This document shows, in pieces, positions 47,931-60,134 of a DNA stretch of 64,000 nucleotides. The stretch covers positions 1-64,000 of the forward strand of contig SKCR01035565.1 of the NCBI GenBank assembly GCA_019454045.1, in the 5' to 3' direction. The stretch is from Zanthoxylum bungeanum (Eukaryota > Streptophyta > Magnoliopsida > Sapindales > Rutaceae). A program made the translations under genes and the position numbers. How positions within the stretch are numbered: the stretch's first letter is position 1; each line of letters begins with the position of its first letter. The notes under the pieces were generated by a model, which was not told where the DNA came from, made no database searches, and was given only the letters and a program-made list of their open reading frames with translations.

Positions 47931-49240
47931 AGATGTCTATCTTATTGAGGTATATCAACTGACTACGTATGAGGAAGTGATACAAGGTATCGACTCCCTA
48001 TTATGACAAACTGTCATGAATCCGAAATGGATTCCATGTATATCAACCAAGTTTGGATACTAGTTGATGTACCGCAAGGCATTGTGCCGATTGGTATATA
48101 ACTCTTCAAGGAAGACAAACATGGAAGGCAACATACCAACGTACTAAGCTAGGCTTGTAGCGGAAAGGTATTGTTATCAACATTGTGTTGATTACGATTC
48201 AACCTTTTACCTGTTGCCACGGTAAATTCATTTGGATAATGCTTGCTAAAGCTGCATGTTTCATTTATGAAATATGTCAGCTTAACGGGAAAATCGCTTT
48301 CCTGAAAAGGAAACCTTTTGGAGGATGTTTACAACATCCTATCGGTTTTGTCGTACAAAAACTAGCAAACAAGGTTTGCAGGTTATTCGATCCATGTTTG
48401 GATTGAAGCAAGCATATGTTCTAGGAATTATCATTTTGATGTAATCATAATAGTTTATGATTTAATTCAAAAACGAAAATGATTCTTGTGTATATAAGAC
48501 GGTTAGTGGGAGCGCACTGACAGTGGCTGTCCTATAAATAATGATAATATGTCATTTCTTGGAAATGATATTCCCATAAAAACAATCGGTGAAAGCTTGG
48601 CTTTCGATAAAACTCTCCGAGAAATCGTACATTGAAAAATGTACGCGACCTGGTGTCTCATACGCTTTGAGCATATGGATTCACAAACAGGCCAATCCGA
48701 GTGATAGTCACTGGATTAAAGTTAAGAACATACTTAGTATCTTAGAGAACTAAAAATGCTGTCTTAATCTGTGGAGAAGGAGAACTTGAAGTGACTGAGA
48801 TCACTACTGCAAGTTTTCTAAATCGATAAAACGACTATAAGTCGTAAACGGTACTACAAAGTTTGAATAACGGAACAGTGAACTGGAAATCTTCCAAGCA
48901 AGATACTGTTACCGTATAAACAACAAATGCGGGTTATTGCTGCAGCTGAGGCGGTAATAGAAGCCATTTGGATCGATAACAAATCTAATTAGATTAGATA
49001 TAGTTCTGTTAGCAGCTGAGCTAGGCATCAGCACAAGCTAAAGAATTAATGGTCTCATCAACGATCCATATATATACTTCGATATTCATCTGATTCGTTC
49101 GGATCATACATCGTGGCGATGTGATGATCGAATAAATCACATCATATGATAATCATACAAATCCGCTGATAAAAGCATTTCTCAGCAGTTTGAGCCAACC
49201 GTACATAGTTCGGGTGTAAGACACTCGAGTGTCTGGCTAT
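47931..49240 (+). pseudogene. copia reverse transcriptase and RNase H of element C
   Basis: The frame at 48185-48406 reads SIWIML-like FIWIMLAKAACFIYEICQL, then KRKPFGGCLQHPIGFVV, the same altered run as in element B. Further on, TVSGSALTVAVL and SVKAWLS-like words mark the palm region. RNase H remnants follow to the polypurine tract. The frame is broken in many places. Confidence 0.8.
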
Positions 49241-49241
49241 A

Positions 49242-49256
49242 GGCCAAGTGGGAGAT
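49242..49256 (+). other. Polypurine tract of element C
   Basis: GGCCAAGTGGGAGAT directly before the 3' LTR start TGTTGGACAATT. Confidence 0.9.
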
Positions 49257-51313
49257 TGTTGGACAATTATGACCCATATCGTCACTATTTTTATAGATCA
49301 TGGTGTTGTTGTACAAATTAATATGTGACAAAGGAGATTGCACTCTTATCATTTGTGATTAGATCACCTAGATGTATAAATGATAGGAGGTCCCTATGAT
49401 TAGTTCCTGGATTGAGAATGATATGAGACAATATCAGTCCACGAAGGATAAATCATTAAATATCCCTAGTCAGCGTATTATTGAGATTAGACATCGATAA
49501 ATATGTAAAAGACTAGTATTACACTTGTGCGCGTTGTGAGGGCACAACGAAATAGTTCTCATATATTTGGGTATAGGATACTCATGCAAGTGTAATAGGA
49601 GGTTGTGTTTTACCGATGGTACGGGAAACAGCTTCGCTCTAGATATACCCCCTTGGAATTCCATTGGTAGTATGACTATGTGTCTATGGAAGTCCGACAT
49701 CAGGGTAGGTGTATTTGGTCTTAACCTGAGACTTGCACCGCTAATACTTGCGACAATCAATATACTTTGGTTGCGGTCGTCCATGACTTTAATAGGTTCT
49801 GTGTACGCCAACGCTGGGTATATTGAGAATCATAGTGTGTTGGGTGTGATGTCAAGATGGAAGTATCACTCTAGTCATAGTGGAGATGATGGTCACGTAG
49901 GATACATGACTGGTTCTCTTAAATGCTACAGATATCGGGATATTATGACAAGGTCATGTATATCCGATTATAGAGACTAGTTACCAGACATCCGACATGT
50001 GCTTCGTATGGGGCAGACACAATTCAGCCCCAGGCCTAACACGTGATCATCCGATACTGGATTGACATACACGATACTACGTATATTACGCCTGATATAG
50101 ATCGCTTATTCCTGTAAGCATATTTCTGGAGAATTGGGTAGGCATGGCGCTTTGCTAGAAGCCAACCTTGTCTTGTAAATCGGTATAAACGTAGTACGAG
50201 GTACTTACGTGTTCGGATAGTCTGACGACCGTATTTACTGCCAATATATCCAGGGATCTCATGGGTCGCTTCCCGAAGATTCAACAACGACGTATGACTC
50301 GCACTTTTATTAATATGGGATTAATTATGCTGAGGGAGAAAATTAATCTGGGATTAATTACGGAGATATTTTATTTAGGATAAAATATCATTCAAAGAGA
50401 GAAAACGATTAATTTGGAATTAATCGGTTAAAATAATATATTTGATATATTAAACGAAATTGGATTTTGACGCGGGATTTTAATTCGGGCGAACGAGTTA
50501 ATTTAGAATTAATTCGTTGGCGACGTGAATAGTGATTTCGCTAGGCATAATCATTTAATTGCGTCGCAATGGAAAATTCGTTAATTTGGAATTAGCGAAC
50601 CCAAGCCCGAGATTGTTTGTGAGCGCATTCACATTTCGAATTCGAGTGCGGCACGCAAGTCAAATCAAGCGTCAAATCATTAGTCGCATCAAGCGTCAAA
50701 TCAAATGTCACTTTGAGTGATGTGACAAGTTGTCACTTGATTGAGTGGTGTGAGTTGATGTGAATAGTGATGGAAGTGGTTGGCAATTAAGGCTTGACTT
50801 TTTGTATTTGCTAAATCATTTATTTAATTTTTGAAAATGGAATATTGTGTATTAGATACACAAAAATGATAAACAAATACATAACTTCCATTCTCTCTCT
50901 ATTGCTCACGTTTTGGGAGCAAAATGAGCTTCCTCTCTCTCGGCCAAAACATGCCATTTCTTCTCTTCTTATTTTCTGGTTTGACCGAATACAAGGTGAA
51001 GAAATTGATGCTTTAGTAGCAAAATCAAAGGTGCTAGCACACAAATGAGTCCTTACAAAGGTGATAGGGAACTCACTACATGAGCAAGGAATGATCAAAC
51101 AAAGCTTGGAGCTTCATTTATAAAGCCAAAACCGAAAATGGATGACACCTTGACAGTGGACTGCCGTGAGCTTCAAACCAACAAGGGGATACAAGTTTTG
51201 TTCTTCGTAGCATCCAATCCGTTCATTGTGAGTATGATTCCGCCGTTATCATTTGTGTATTCACATGTGTTTTATGCTTGATTTCATCCTTGGGACCTTA
51301 ATAGAAACCAACA
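49257..51313 (+). repeat. 3' LTR of element C
   Basis: 2057 bp from TGTTGGACAATTATGACCC to GAAACCAACA. Open frames of about 137 codons inside it recur in the other LTRs but look like by-products of LTR homology. Confidence 0.92.
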
Positions 51314-51709
51314 AAGGGATCTCTTGGGTCGCTTCCGAAAGATTCACTGATGACATTTGACTCGAATAGAATTAATCTGGATTAATTAGGAGGGAGAAAA
51401 TTTAATCTGGGATTAATTACGGCAAGAATTTATCTGGGATAAAATTTGAATATAAGAGAGAAAGTGATTAATTTGGAATTAATCGATTGAATAATATATT
51501 GGATATATTAATTGAAATCGGATTTTAATTCAGAATAAAAATTGGATTTTAATTCGGGCGAACGAATTAATTTGGAATTAATTCGTGAGCGACTTTCGTA
51601 ATAATTTTGCTAGGCATTATTATTTAATTAAATTAGATTTAATTACATCGCAATGGTAATTTTGTTTATTCGGAATAAACGAACCCGAGCCCAAAGTGTG
51701 TTATGTAAG
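51314..51709 (+). mobile_element. copia LTR A, part 3 of 3
   Basis: Continues LTR A from the duplicated AGGGAT (ATCTCTTGGGTCGCTTCC) to AACGAACCCGAGCCC and is then cut by LTR D at 51710. The last 0.5 kb of LTR A is not found in the window. Confidence 0.8.
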
Positions 51710-53636
51710 TGTTAGGCAATTATGACCCATAACATCACTATTTGTAAAAGACATTCTGGTTTTTGTACAAATTAATTATGTAGCAATGAAATTGCATCTT
51801 TTCTTTTTGTAATTTGATTACTTAAATATATAAATAATAAAAGTCCTTATGATTAGTTCCAGATTATAAGATATGAAACAATATCAATCCATAAAGGTTT
51901 AATCATTAAATATCCCTAGTCGTAGTATTATCGAGACTGGACATCGATAATGCAGAATGGACTAGTATTGCACTTGTACGTGTTATGGGAGCGTAACGAC
52001 ATAATTCTCATTTATTTAATTATTGGATACTTATACAAGTGTTATAGGAGGTTGTGTTTACCAATGGTACGGAAACAGCTTCGCTCTGGATAGACCCTGC
52101 GAAATCCCATTGGTAGTATGACTATGGGTCTATGGTAATCCGCATCAGGGTAGATGTATTTGGTCTTAACCTGAGACTTACGTCGCTAGTACTTGCGACA
52201 ATCAATACACTTTGGTTTTGGTCTTCCAGGACTTTAACAGGTTCTGTGTATGCCTCTTCTAGGTTTATTGAGAATTGTAGTGTATTAGGTGTGATGTCAA
52301 GATGTAAGTATCACTTTAGTCATATGGAGATGATGATCACACATGGATACAAAACGGGTACTCTAAATGGTTGCAACCGTCGGGATAATATTACAACGTC
52401 ATGATTATCCGATTTAAAGAGACTAGTTGCTTGTAATCCGATATATGCTTCGTACGGGGCAGACACTTGACCAGCCCCATGCCTTGCATGTGACATCCGA
52501 TACTGGATCGCAATACGCAATACTGCGTATATTATGCCTGATACAGATTAGATATTCCATTAAGAATATTTCTGGAGAATTGGGTAGGCACGGTGCTTTG
52601 CTAGAAGCCAACAATGTCTCGTAAATCGGTAAAAATGTAGTACGAGGTATGTACGTGTTCGGATAGTCCGACGACCGGATTTACTGCCAACATATCCAGG
52701 GATCTCTTGGGTCGCTTCCCGAAGATTCACCAATGATGTATGATTCGAACATTATTAATTTGGGATTAATAACGGAGAGATTTTATCTGGGATAAAATAC
52801 TATTTGAAGAGAGAGAACGATTAATTTGGAATTAATCGATAAAATATTATATTCGATATATTAAACGAAATTAGATTTTGACACGGAATTAAAATTGGAT
52901 TTTAATTCGGGCTAACGAATTGATTTAGAATTAATTCACCAGCGACGTGAATAGTAATTTTACTAGGCAAGATTATTTAATTAAATTTGACTTAATTATG
53001 ACGCAACGGAAAATTCGTTAATTCAGAATTAACGAACTCGAGCCCGGGATGTGTTTGCGAGGCCACTCCGATTTAGAATCAAGTGCGGCCACAAGTCACA
53101 TCGCTCGTCACATCACATGTCACTTTAGTGATAGATGTCAAGTCACATTTTGGTGATTGACATGCAGTCACTATTCATGATAGAGGTGGTTGTGAGCCTT
53201 TAATGCATTTTTGGCTCCAAAAATTTCTTTGGCTTTTTGAAAGCCATATACCAAATTTTTTGGTAACACTTTATGCATTATTGTTTTTGGAAAAACAAAT
53301 CAAAACAAAGAAAACTCTCTCTCTCTCTCCTTAGCTCACAAAACCGTGAGCTTCACTTTGTGGATAGAAAATTTTGTGGCAACATTTTCTCAAGCTAACA
53401 CTTCAAGGAATCATCACTAGGTGATAGGGAAACTAATCTAAGAGCTTGGAATCAACACAAAGCTTGGAGCTTGGACTCAACACTTCTCATTTCTCCTTGG
53501 ATGTATCTTGCAATGGATTTTTGTGTTCATCGTCTTCAAAATCCGTTCAATGTAAGTGTGTTTTCACCTCATTTCTTTGAGTATTCATTCTTTTCATTGT
53601 TCAAATATGATCTTGGGACCACATTAGAAACCAACA
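51710..53636 (+). mobile_element. 5' LTR of copia element D
   Basis: 1927 bp from TGTTAGGCAATTATGACCC to AGAAACCAACA, followed by a primer-binding site. It is the same family as A, B, C and F. The rest of element D is lost after 54322. Confidence 0.88.
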
Positions 53637-53637
53637 A

Positions 53638-53652
53638 TGGTATCTTTGAGCC
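53638..53652 (+). other. Altered primer-binding site of element D
   Basis: TGGTATCTTTGAGCC instead of TGGTATCAGAGCC: the A after TATC has been replaced by TTT, which would weaken tRNA-Met pairing. Confidence 0.75.
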
Positions 53653-54322
53653 TAGTTTGAGCATGAAAAATGTTAGGGTTCATATGCTTAAAATTTGGGT
53701 AAAAATGATTTGAGCATGATTTGATGAAATTATTTGATTAAGTATGCTTGAATGATGATAACATAGTGTTATGCATGATCAATTTCATGAAAAATTGAAT
53801 TGGATAATTTTTCCCCAAATATATGGCTTGGCCGAATGCTTATTGAATTCCTAAGTCATGGTATTTTTTGTTCTTTTGATCATTGGATGAGATGAAAGAC
53901 TTGTGATAATGTTGATTTGTAATTCAATCGAATTGAAAACGAAACCGAAACAAAAACCCTAGAATGTCGTGAGCTTGATAGTATGAAATGAGATGATTCT
54001 TTGAATCAATTATGTTGGACATGTGTTGATGATGAAAAGCATGATTAATGGATTAGATTAGTATTTTGGAAATGTTAATTTAAAAGATTAATCATGGCTA
54101 AACACTTTGATTTATTAAATTATGAATTTTGGAAAATTAGAATTTATTAAATTGGGCTTGATTTTGAATTGGGCTTATAATTGTTGTATTTTGGCATAAT
54201 GGGCTTGGTTGGGCCAAGTTGGTTTAGGTCAATTGGATTGGATCCAAATTGGGCCTAAATCATTCCATTAAGTCCAAATATAACAAATGGGCTTTAAAAG
54301 TTTAATTGGGCCTAATGGGCCG
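53653..54322 (+). mobile_element. Leader fragment of copia element D
   Basis: Untranslated leader collinear with 40931-41745 of element C, ending TTTAATTGGGCCTAATGGGCC, at which point gypsy-like LTR E begins. No gene is visible. Confidence 0.75.
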
Positions 54323-55232
54323 TGACCAGCGTAAACACACACGTATAATGCAAGCGCACGTATCGTTCAAGTAGTATAAAAATATCGATCCCACGAGGAC
54401 TTAATTCCTACTGTTGTTATTAATTATTGATACTATTTATTTACAGGTATCTAATTATAGGGAGAAGGGAATTGATTGCTTGACTGATTTGGTTGATTGT
54501 AGATTTGCTAAATAAATAAAAAGACAAAAGAAAATAATTAGGAAAATAACAAAAGACACAAAGATCTAGGGTTGTGAATCTTTCTAATATCTTTTAAAAG
54601 ATGAAGTGATTATTTTATGTTTGTGTAATAAATCGGTTTACTAACCTGGAACACGAAATTATGCGAAAGCCTCTGTCGATGGTCAGACGCAAATATCCAG
54701 TTTAACCCAATTGAACCATATGTCTATGTCAACCAAATTATCTGGATTCATTAAGTTTAAGTTCCAATTATGGCTACCCCGCTCGAAAAGTATATGTCTA
54801 TCCTGTAAGGAAATCAATTAAAGGGTTATCTATCATCAAGGAAGATCGTGAGCTATTAAGTCTAAGGCTGAAACCTAAAATCCCTATGTCTAGTTCATTT
54901 TAGATTTACCACATCAATCTTATTGGTAATCAGACAACAAGAAGCATTAAGCTTAAGACTTAATAAGTAAACCTTTAAATTACCCAAACTATAAAATAAC
55001 CTTTTATAAACCGGTGATATTAGAATTCATCACAACCCCAGATAACTAACACATAACTAGGGCTAGTAAAGACTTAAAAGTAAAAGACATAAAGTAAAAA
55101 TGTTGAAAAGTAAAAGACATAAAGTAAAAGCTGAAAAGTAAAATAAAATAAAATGCTAAGGTAAAAGGATAAACTTTTAATATTTACTATTTAGATATCT
55201 CCCTTAATATAATATATTAACTTGTGATTATT

Positions 55233-55430
55233 TTACCAACCAGCCATACAGGCGGTAACCTGATTAAGTCAAATTAAGTCCAATTAGCCATAAAGGCAGA
55301 ACCAAAATAAACCTGCCATATAGGCGGTAAGAAAATTTAATTACCAACCGACCAATCTGGCGGTATCCTTGATTAGTCAGGTTTAAACCAGATTAAAATG
55401 ATTTACCAACCGACCAATATGGCGGTATCC
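55233..55430 (-). repeat. GCGGTA repeat array in LTR E
   Basis: Five degenerate units (ACCAACCAGCCATACAGGCGGTA and relatives), in the transcribed part of the LTR, equivalent to 3841-4030 in LTR G. Confidence 0.8.
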
Positions 55431-55733
55431 TATTTAAGTCAATATTTTAAATAGTGAATATATTACTTTTAAAGGAGATTAATCTAAATAGTAACAGTAA
55501 AATAATTACCTTTCACCATAGCTGGGGAAGTTACCTCCTCATGGTGAATAGTAAAAACTGTAAAAAGTGAATAGTAAAAACTGTAAAATGTAAGAAAGTA
55601 AATTACTATTATTACAAAACGTAATTAAAATTATTTACAAAACTAAAAACTAAAAGAAACTAGATAGAAAACTCCATATTTACATCAGAGAATTCAGAGA
55701 GAAAGGTACATTTGAAACTGAAACATCGAGCTG

Positions 55734-55741
55734 AATTTATA
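55734..55741 (-). promoter_or_regulatory. TATA box of LTR E
   Basis: The minus strand reads CCTATAAATTCAGCTCG. It lies at the same place in the LTR as the TATAAATA boxes of G and I. The GACACGTGGC array begins about 65 bp upstream. Confidence 0.65.
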
Positions 55742-55759
55742 GGCCTCGGTAGGCTCTGG

Positions 55760-56338
55760 GCGTCGCCACACCAAGGCCTTTAGCGTCGCTACACCAGCTT
55801 CTTTTGACGTGGCACGCTGAAGTGATGACACGTGGCGATTCTGGATAAGGTGACACGTGGCAAAGTGGTTGGAGCTCAATTATTGTGACACGTGGCGGCT
55901 TCTGATTGGTTAAATCAGATTCTTATCCGCCACGTGTCAGATAAGGATAAGTCAGTCAATAATTGATGCTGACGTGGTGACATGTGGCAATTTGACTGTC
56001 GGCACCATAGAGTTGCGACACATGGCACGCTGTGATTGATTGATGATGACATGGCGATGACGTGGTAGTTTGACTCGGTCAACCTGGTGAGGTGGATGAT
56101 GACGTGGCAATGACGTGGAGTGACATGTGGCGACATGTGGCGATGGCGATTGTCGGCACCGTAGGATGCTGACACGTGGCACGACACATGTTAGCAGATC
56201 GGCTGTGATGGTGACACGTGGCACGACGCACGTTAGCAATGTCAAATTTTATCAGATTCTGATTTATGGACCCGGCACATGTTAGCACTGTTTGGTGTAC
56301 GTTAGGCATAGCGACGCTGAAGGTCTTGGCGTCGCGAT
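55760..56338 (-). promoter_or_regulatory. Array of ABRE/G-box motifs in the U3 promoter of LTR E, bounded by an inverted repeat
   Basis: Six exact copies of GACACGTGGC: plus strand at 55827, 55852, 55887, 56171 and 56213, and inverted at 55929-55938. There are also GACGTGGC at 55806 and 56101 and several GACATGTGGC or GACGTGG variants. ACACGTGGC is the established core of ABA-responsive elements bound by bZIP factors of the ABF/AREB group. The array ends in an imperfect inverted repeat containing CCTTTAGCGTCGCTA (55760-55792) and its reverse (56309-56338). Copies G and I lack it. Open frames across it are artefacts of the repeats. Confidence 0.85.
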
Positions 56339-56528
56339 GTGGTAGATTACCAAAATATCCTTTTCGTCCAATTTTCACTGTTTTGGCCCAAATCACCTCC
56401 AGAGTGTCCTGAAACTTTATTTGTCTACAAAATAACACAAAACACATCAAAATATTCCCAAAACTCAAGAAACTTTACAAAATATTAAGTTAAATGAGTG
56501 GAAAATAGTGATAGATTTACCACTCATC

Positions 56529-57843
56529 ACACCCCCAAACCTAACATCTTGCTAGTCCTCGAGCAAAATATAATAAAATAACATAATTTAACTAAGACAC
56601 TTTCGTAGGGATCACGGTTGCATTTAGCGTATGCAACAAGCCTTTAAACCCCTAGGTGTCCCTAGTGGACGAGTTGTAGTCTCGTGAGGGTTTACAGCAA
56701 TGATACCCACAAATATTTTACAAAAGTAAAAAGGTAGTGAAACTAATGCACACAAAAGAAAAAATACAAGAGAAAAGAGAATTAAGAAGTTAGTGACTAA
56801 TCAGGTGAAACTTCTACTGCAAGTTACTAGTTGTTTTCTTTCTTTCTAAATTACTGAATAAGTAAATTCTCCGATTATATTTACCATTCTCCATATACAC
56901 AGCCAACAAAATATTAAACAACTCATTTTTGCCCACAACAGTCATAAGTGCAATTGATAAGAGAATAATATTTTTGTCCTAAAGTTTTATCAGCATTCAC
57001 ACCTTTTTGCAGCAATGGAATAATTTTTCTCATTTTTCTGATTTTTTCTTTGATTTTTGATTTTTTATTATTTATATACAATATCTTCCATCTATGTAGC
57101 GAGTGTTGGGTCGGTGGCTCCCAAACCAGTTGGCTTTAGGGCACCAGGTGTTAAAACACCCATACAGACTTAATTACTTAGACTTCAGATATATATATTT
57201 TTACAGCATCTTTGATCCATGTAGCGAGCTTTGGGCCAGTGACTCCCAAACCAGTTGGCTTTAGGGCACTAGGTGTTAAAACACCCTTACAGACTTAATA
57301 ACTCGGATCTCAGATATATTTTTTTTTACTCCATTACTTTTTGAGATGCTTCCTCTAATTAAACTAGAGCACAAAATATTACAAACTTTTCAATTATAGC
57401 TCATGTCCGTATGTTACTATGCATATTGATAATACCTGCCAATTGAGCATATGAAGATCCATTTTAGTCCGTTTTATGGAGAATTTACAAATTAAATAAT
57501 TTAAAATGAAATAAAAAAAAATTAACTTGTTTCGAAATAGGTTTGAGATACGTCTCAGGAGTGGAAACTCCTTACTCAGTTATCTCTTACCAATTTCACA
57601 TTTTTAGTCAAAATAAAAACATAAAAACACAAAATATTTTTGTAATTTTTGAAAATGTTTCAATTTTTTTGTATTTTTCGAAAAATTTTGGACTAAAAAT
57701 AATAATAACACACAAACTAAAAACAAGGTACTGATCAACTAATTCCCTCCCCCAAACCTAAATGAGACATTGTCCCCAATGTCTTAAACAATAGAAGAGG
57801 AGTTAAGAAGGTCGTAACTGGTTAGCTGAAAATCTACGAAAAA
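56529..57843 (-). other. 3' untranslated region of element E
   Basis: Starts with the polypurine tract (56529-56545, minus strand GTTTGGGGGTG) and the GAGGACTAGCAAG word. A unit of about 125 bp with GTAGCGAGCTTTGGGCCAGTG occurs twice in tandem (57083-57207 and 57208-57320), against once in copy G. GAGTAAGGAGTTTCCACTCC is at about 57575-57556, and the ACATTGGGGACAATGTCTC block at about 57783-57765. Confidence 0.7.
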
Positions 57844-58215
57844 TTACCGATTAAGATCTATGTCCAATTTACGCTTCTTACCACGATCGCTATCTGACCA
57901 GTTCAATTTGGAAAGAATGGGGTCGATTTTTGGTTCAAAGGCTAGGATTTGGTCAATTAATTCTTCGGCCTTTGTAGCAGTCAGGAAAATATCTTGAACA
58001 GATTTTGTGACGAACTTATGTCTTTTGGCTTCCGCAAGAAATAAAAACAGAAAATCGAAGAAATGCTCAATGTTAAGTAACCCACTGGGCTTCTGATGAA
58101 TGTTTAAGTACGCCCATGATGCTACTGTGAACATTTCTGTTAGTATTCCTAGAACATGCCAATGATCTAATAAGCAAGAAAAGGTGTTCATAAATTCATT
58201 ATAAGTTTCGGAATT
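57844..58215 (-). pseudogene. LOG-like pseudogene, C-terminal half (element E)
   Basis: On the minus strand, after a decayed stretch where the catalytic PGGxGTLEEL motif should be (it reads HVLGILTEM), comes FTVASWAYLNIHQKPSGLLN, then VQDIFLTATKAEELIDQILA and ILSKLNWSDSDRGKKRKLDI ending DLNR and a TAA. NIHQKPxGLLN, the KAxELI helix and KLNW align with LOG enzymes and with the copy at 9712-10210. The PGG glycines are lost, so it cannot be active. The 5' half is missing beyond the junction with copia LTR F. Unlike the copy in I, the last 100 or so codons are open in one frame. Confidence 0.85.
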
Positions 58216-60134
58216 ACTTACATTGAATGGATTTGAGCTTTTAAAATTTTGAGAAGAAGATCTCCAAGATCATTCCTTTGTTGATTCCAAGCTTTGAGTT
58301 GTGAATGAAGATCTCCAAGATCCAAGCTTTGAGTGATGATTCCAACCATTGAGTTAGTTTCCCTATCACCTTAGTTGATTCCATGAAGTGCTAGCTCATT
58401 TGAAATTGCAACAAAATCAAAGAGATGAGAGTGGAGGTTCACCCTCATTTTGTGTTCTTAGGGTTTGTGTTTTTGTTCCAAGTGTTGTATTACACAAGTG
58501 GAGAGAGAGAGAAGGCTTTTGGTAAAATCCCTTTTATCCTTTTCACCTAAACTAGGTGGTTGGGTAAATGGTTTTACCAAAACCATTACAAGATGGTTGG
58601 ATGGTTGGTGGCTTGGCATAAATGCCAACTACCCTCCCAACTACCACATGTGAAGTGGGCCCCACATTTGAATTCAAAATTCAAATGGATTCTACGAATG
58701 TTTGTCGCGGCTCGGATTCGTTTAATCCGATTAAACGAATTTCTGTCGCTAAATAATTAAATCTAATTTAATTAAATGACGACGCCTCGTAAATATATTA
58801 CGAATGCCGTTTACGAATTAATTCTAAATTAATTCGTTCGCTCGTATTAAAGTCCAACTTTAATTTCGTAATGAAATCCAATTCATATTAATATATCTGA
58901 TATATTAATTTTAGCCCATACGAATAAATTAAATAGAAAAATCAAATTTAACTATTAAATTTATTCTACCGATTAATTCCAAATTAATCACGTTCTCTCT
59001 CTTCCGAACACATTTAATCCCAGATTAAATAATACCTCAATTAATCCTAGATTAATTTTCTCCATCTCAATTAATCCCAGATTAATTCTAATTCGAGTCA
59101 ACTGTCATCGGTGAATCTTTGGGAAGCGACCCAAGAGATCCATGGATATGTTGGCAGTAAATACGGTCATTGGATTATCCGAATACGTACGTACCTCGTA
59201 CCACGTGCTTACCGATTTACAAGACATGGTTGGCTTCTAGCAAAGCACCGTGCCTACCCAATTCTCCAGAAATATTCTTACTGGAATATATGATCTATGT
59301 CAGGTGTAGTATACGTAGTATTGCGTATTGCGATCCAGTATCTAATGTCACATGCTAGGCCTGGGGCTGGAATGTGTCTGCCTCATACGAAGCACATGTC
59401 GGATGTCTGGTAACTAGTCTCTATTATCGGATATACATGACCTAGTCATAATATCCCGATGACTGCAGTACTTAAGAGCAGTAGTACCGTATCCTACGTG
59501 ACATCATCTCCACTATGACTGGAGTGATACTTCCATCTTGACATCACACCCAATACACTACGATTCTCAATATACCTAGCAGAGGCGTACACAGAACCGG
59601 TTAAAGCCCTGGATGACCAAAACTAAAGCATACCGATTGTCGCAAGTATTAGCGGTGCAAGTCTCAGGTTAAGACCAAATACACCTACCCTGATTTCGGA
59701 CTTCCATAGACACATAGTCATACTACCAATGGAATTCGAGGGGTCTATCCAGAGAGAAGCTGTTTTCCGTACTATCGGTAAAACACAACCTCCTATTACA
59801 CTTGCATGAGTATCCTATACCCAAATAAATGAGAACTATGCCGTTATGATCTCACATAACACGCACAAGTGTAATACTAGTCTATTGCGCATTATCGATG
59901 TCCAGTCTCGATAATACTACGACTAGGGATATTTAATGGTTAATCCTTCGAGGACTGATACTGTCTCATATCATCTCAATCTAGGAACTAATCATAGGGA
60001 CCTCCTATCATTTATACATCTAGGTGATCTAATCACAAATGATAAGAGTGCAATCTCCTTGTCACATAGTTAATTTGTACAACAACACCATGATCTGTAC
60101 AAACAGTGACGCTATGGGTCACAACTGTCCAACA
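58216..60134 (-). mobile_element. 3' LTR of copia element F, slightly truncated
   Basis: The minus strand starts TGTTGGACAGTTGTGACCC at 60134, after the polypurine tract. About the last 80 bp are missing at the junction with element E (ATCCATTCAATGTAAGT is the last recognisable LTR sequence). Same family as A, B, C and D. Confidence 0.88.

Larger units (their letters stand above)
38867..51313 (+). mobile_element. Complete Ty1/copia element C
   Basis: LTRs at 38867-40916 and 49257-51313 flank primer site, leader, gag, integrase, RT and RNase H remnants on the plus strand. AGGGAT is duplicated on both sides (38861-38866 and 51315-51320), in the middle of LTR A (CCAGGGATCTCTTGGGTCGC). Solo LTR S3 has inserted in its pol region. 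The element is coding-dead but its LTRs are still very similar. Confidence 0.9.
54323..56528 (-). repeat. 3' LTR of element E
   Basis: 2206 bp with ends TGACCAGCGTAAAC and ACCACTCATCA, against 1845 bp for LTR G. The extra length lies upstream of the minus-strand TATA box (TATAAATT, 55734-55741) and holds the GACACGTGGC array. CACCCCCAAACC follows on the right as the polypurine tract. Confidence 0.88.
54323..58215 (-). mobile_element. Gypsy-like element E with LOG-like gene (5'-truncated)
   Basis: Minus-strand copy of the LOG-retroelement family. It has a 3' LTR (54323-56528), a polypurine tract, a 3' untranslated region with duplicated units and the end of a LOG-like pseudogene. It is cut at about 58215, where the LTR of copia F begins. 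Copy G is truncated in a similar way, so only 3' halves survive. Confidence 0.85.

Noticed and set aside
55915..56468. Overlapping minus-strand frames of 90-129 codons rich in His and Cys
   Set aside because: They are translations of the GACACGTGGC/GACATGTGGC repeats in LTR E. The frames shift with the repeat unit, which marks them as artefacts.
54323..58215. Reading element E as an independent LINE-like 5'-truncated insertion
   Set aside because: TG...CA LTR ends and a polypurine tract show an LTR element. The missing 5' half is better explained by a deletion at the junction with F.
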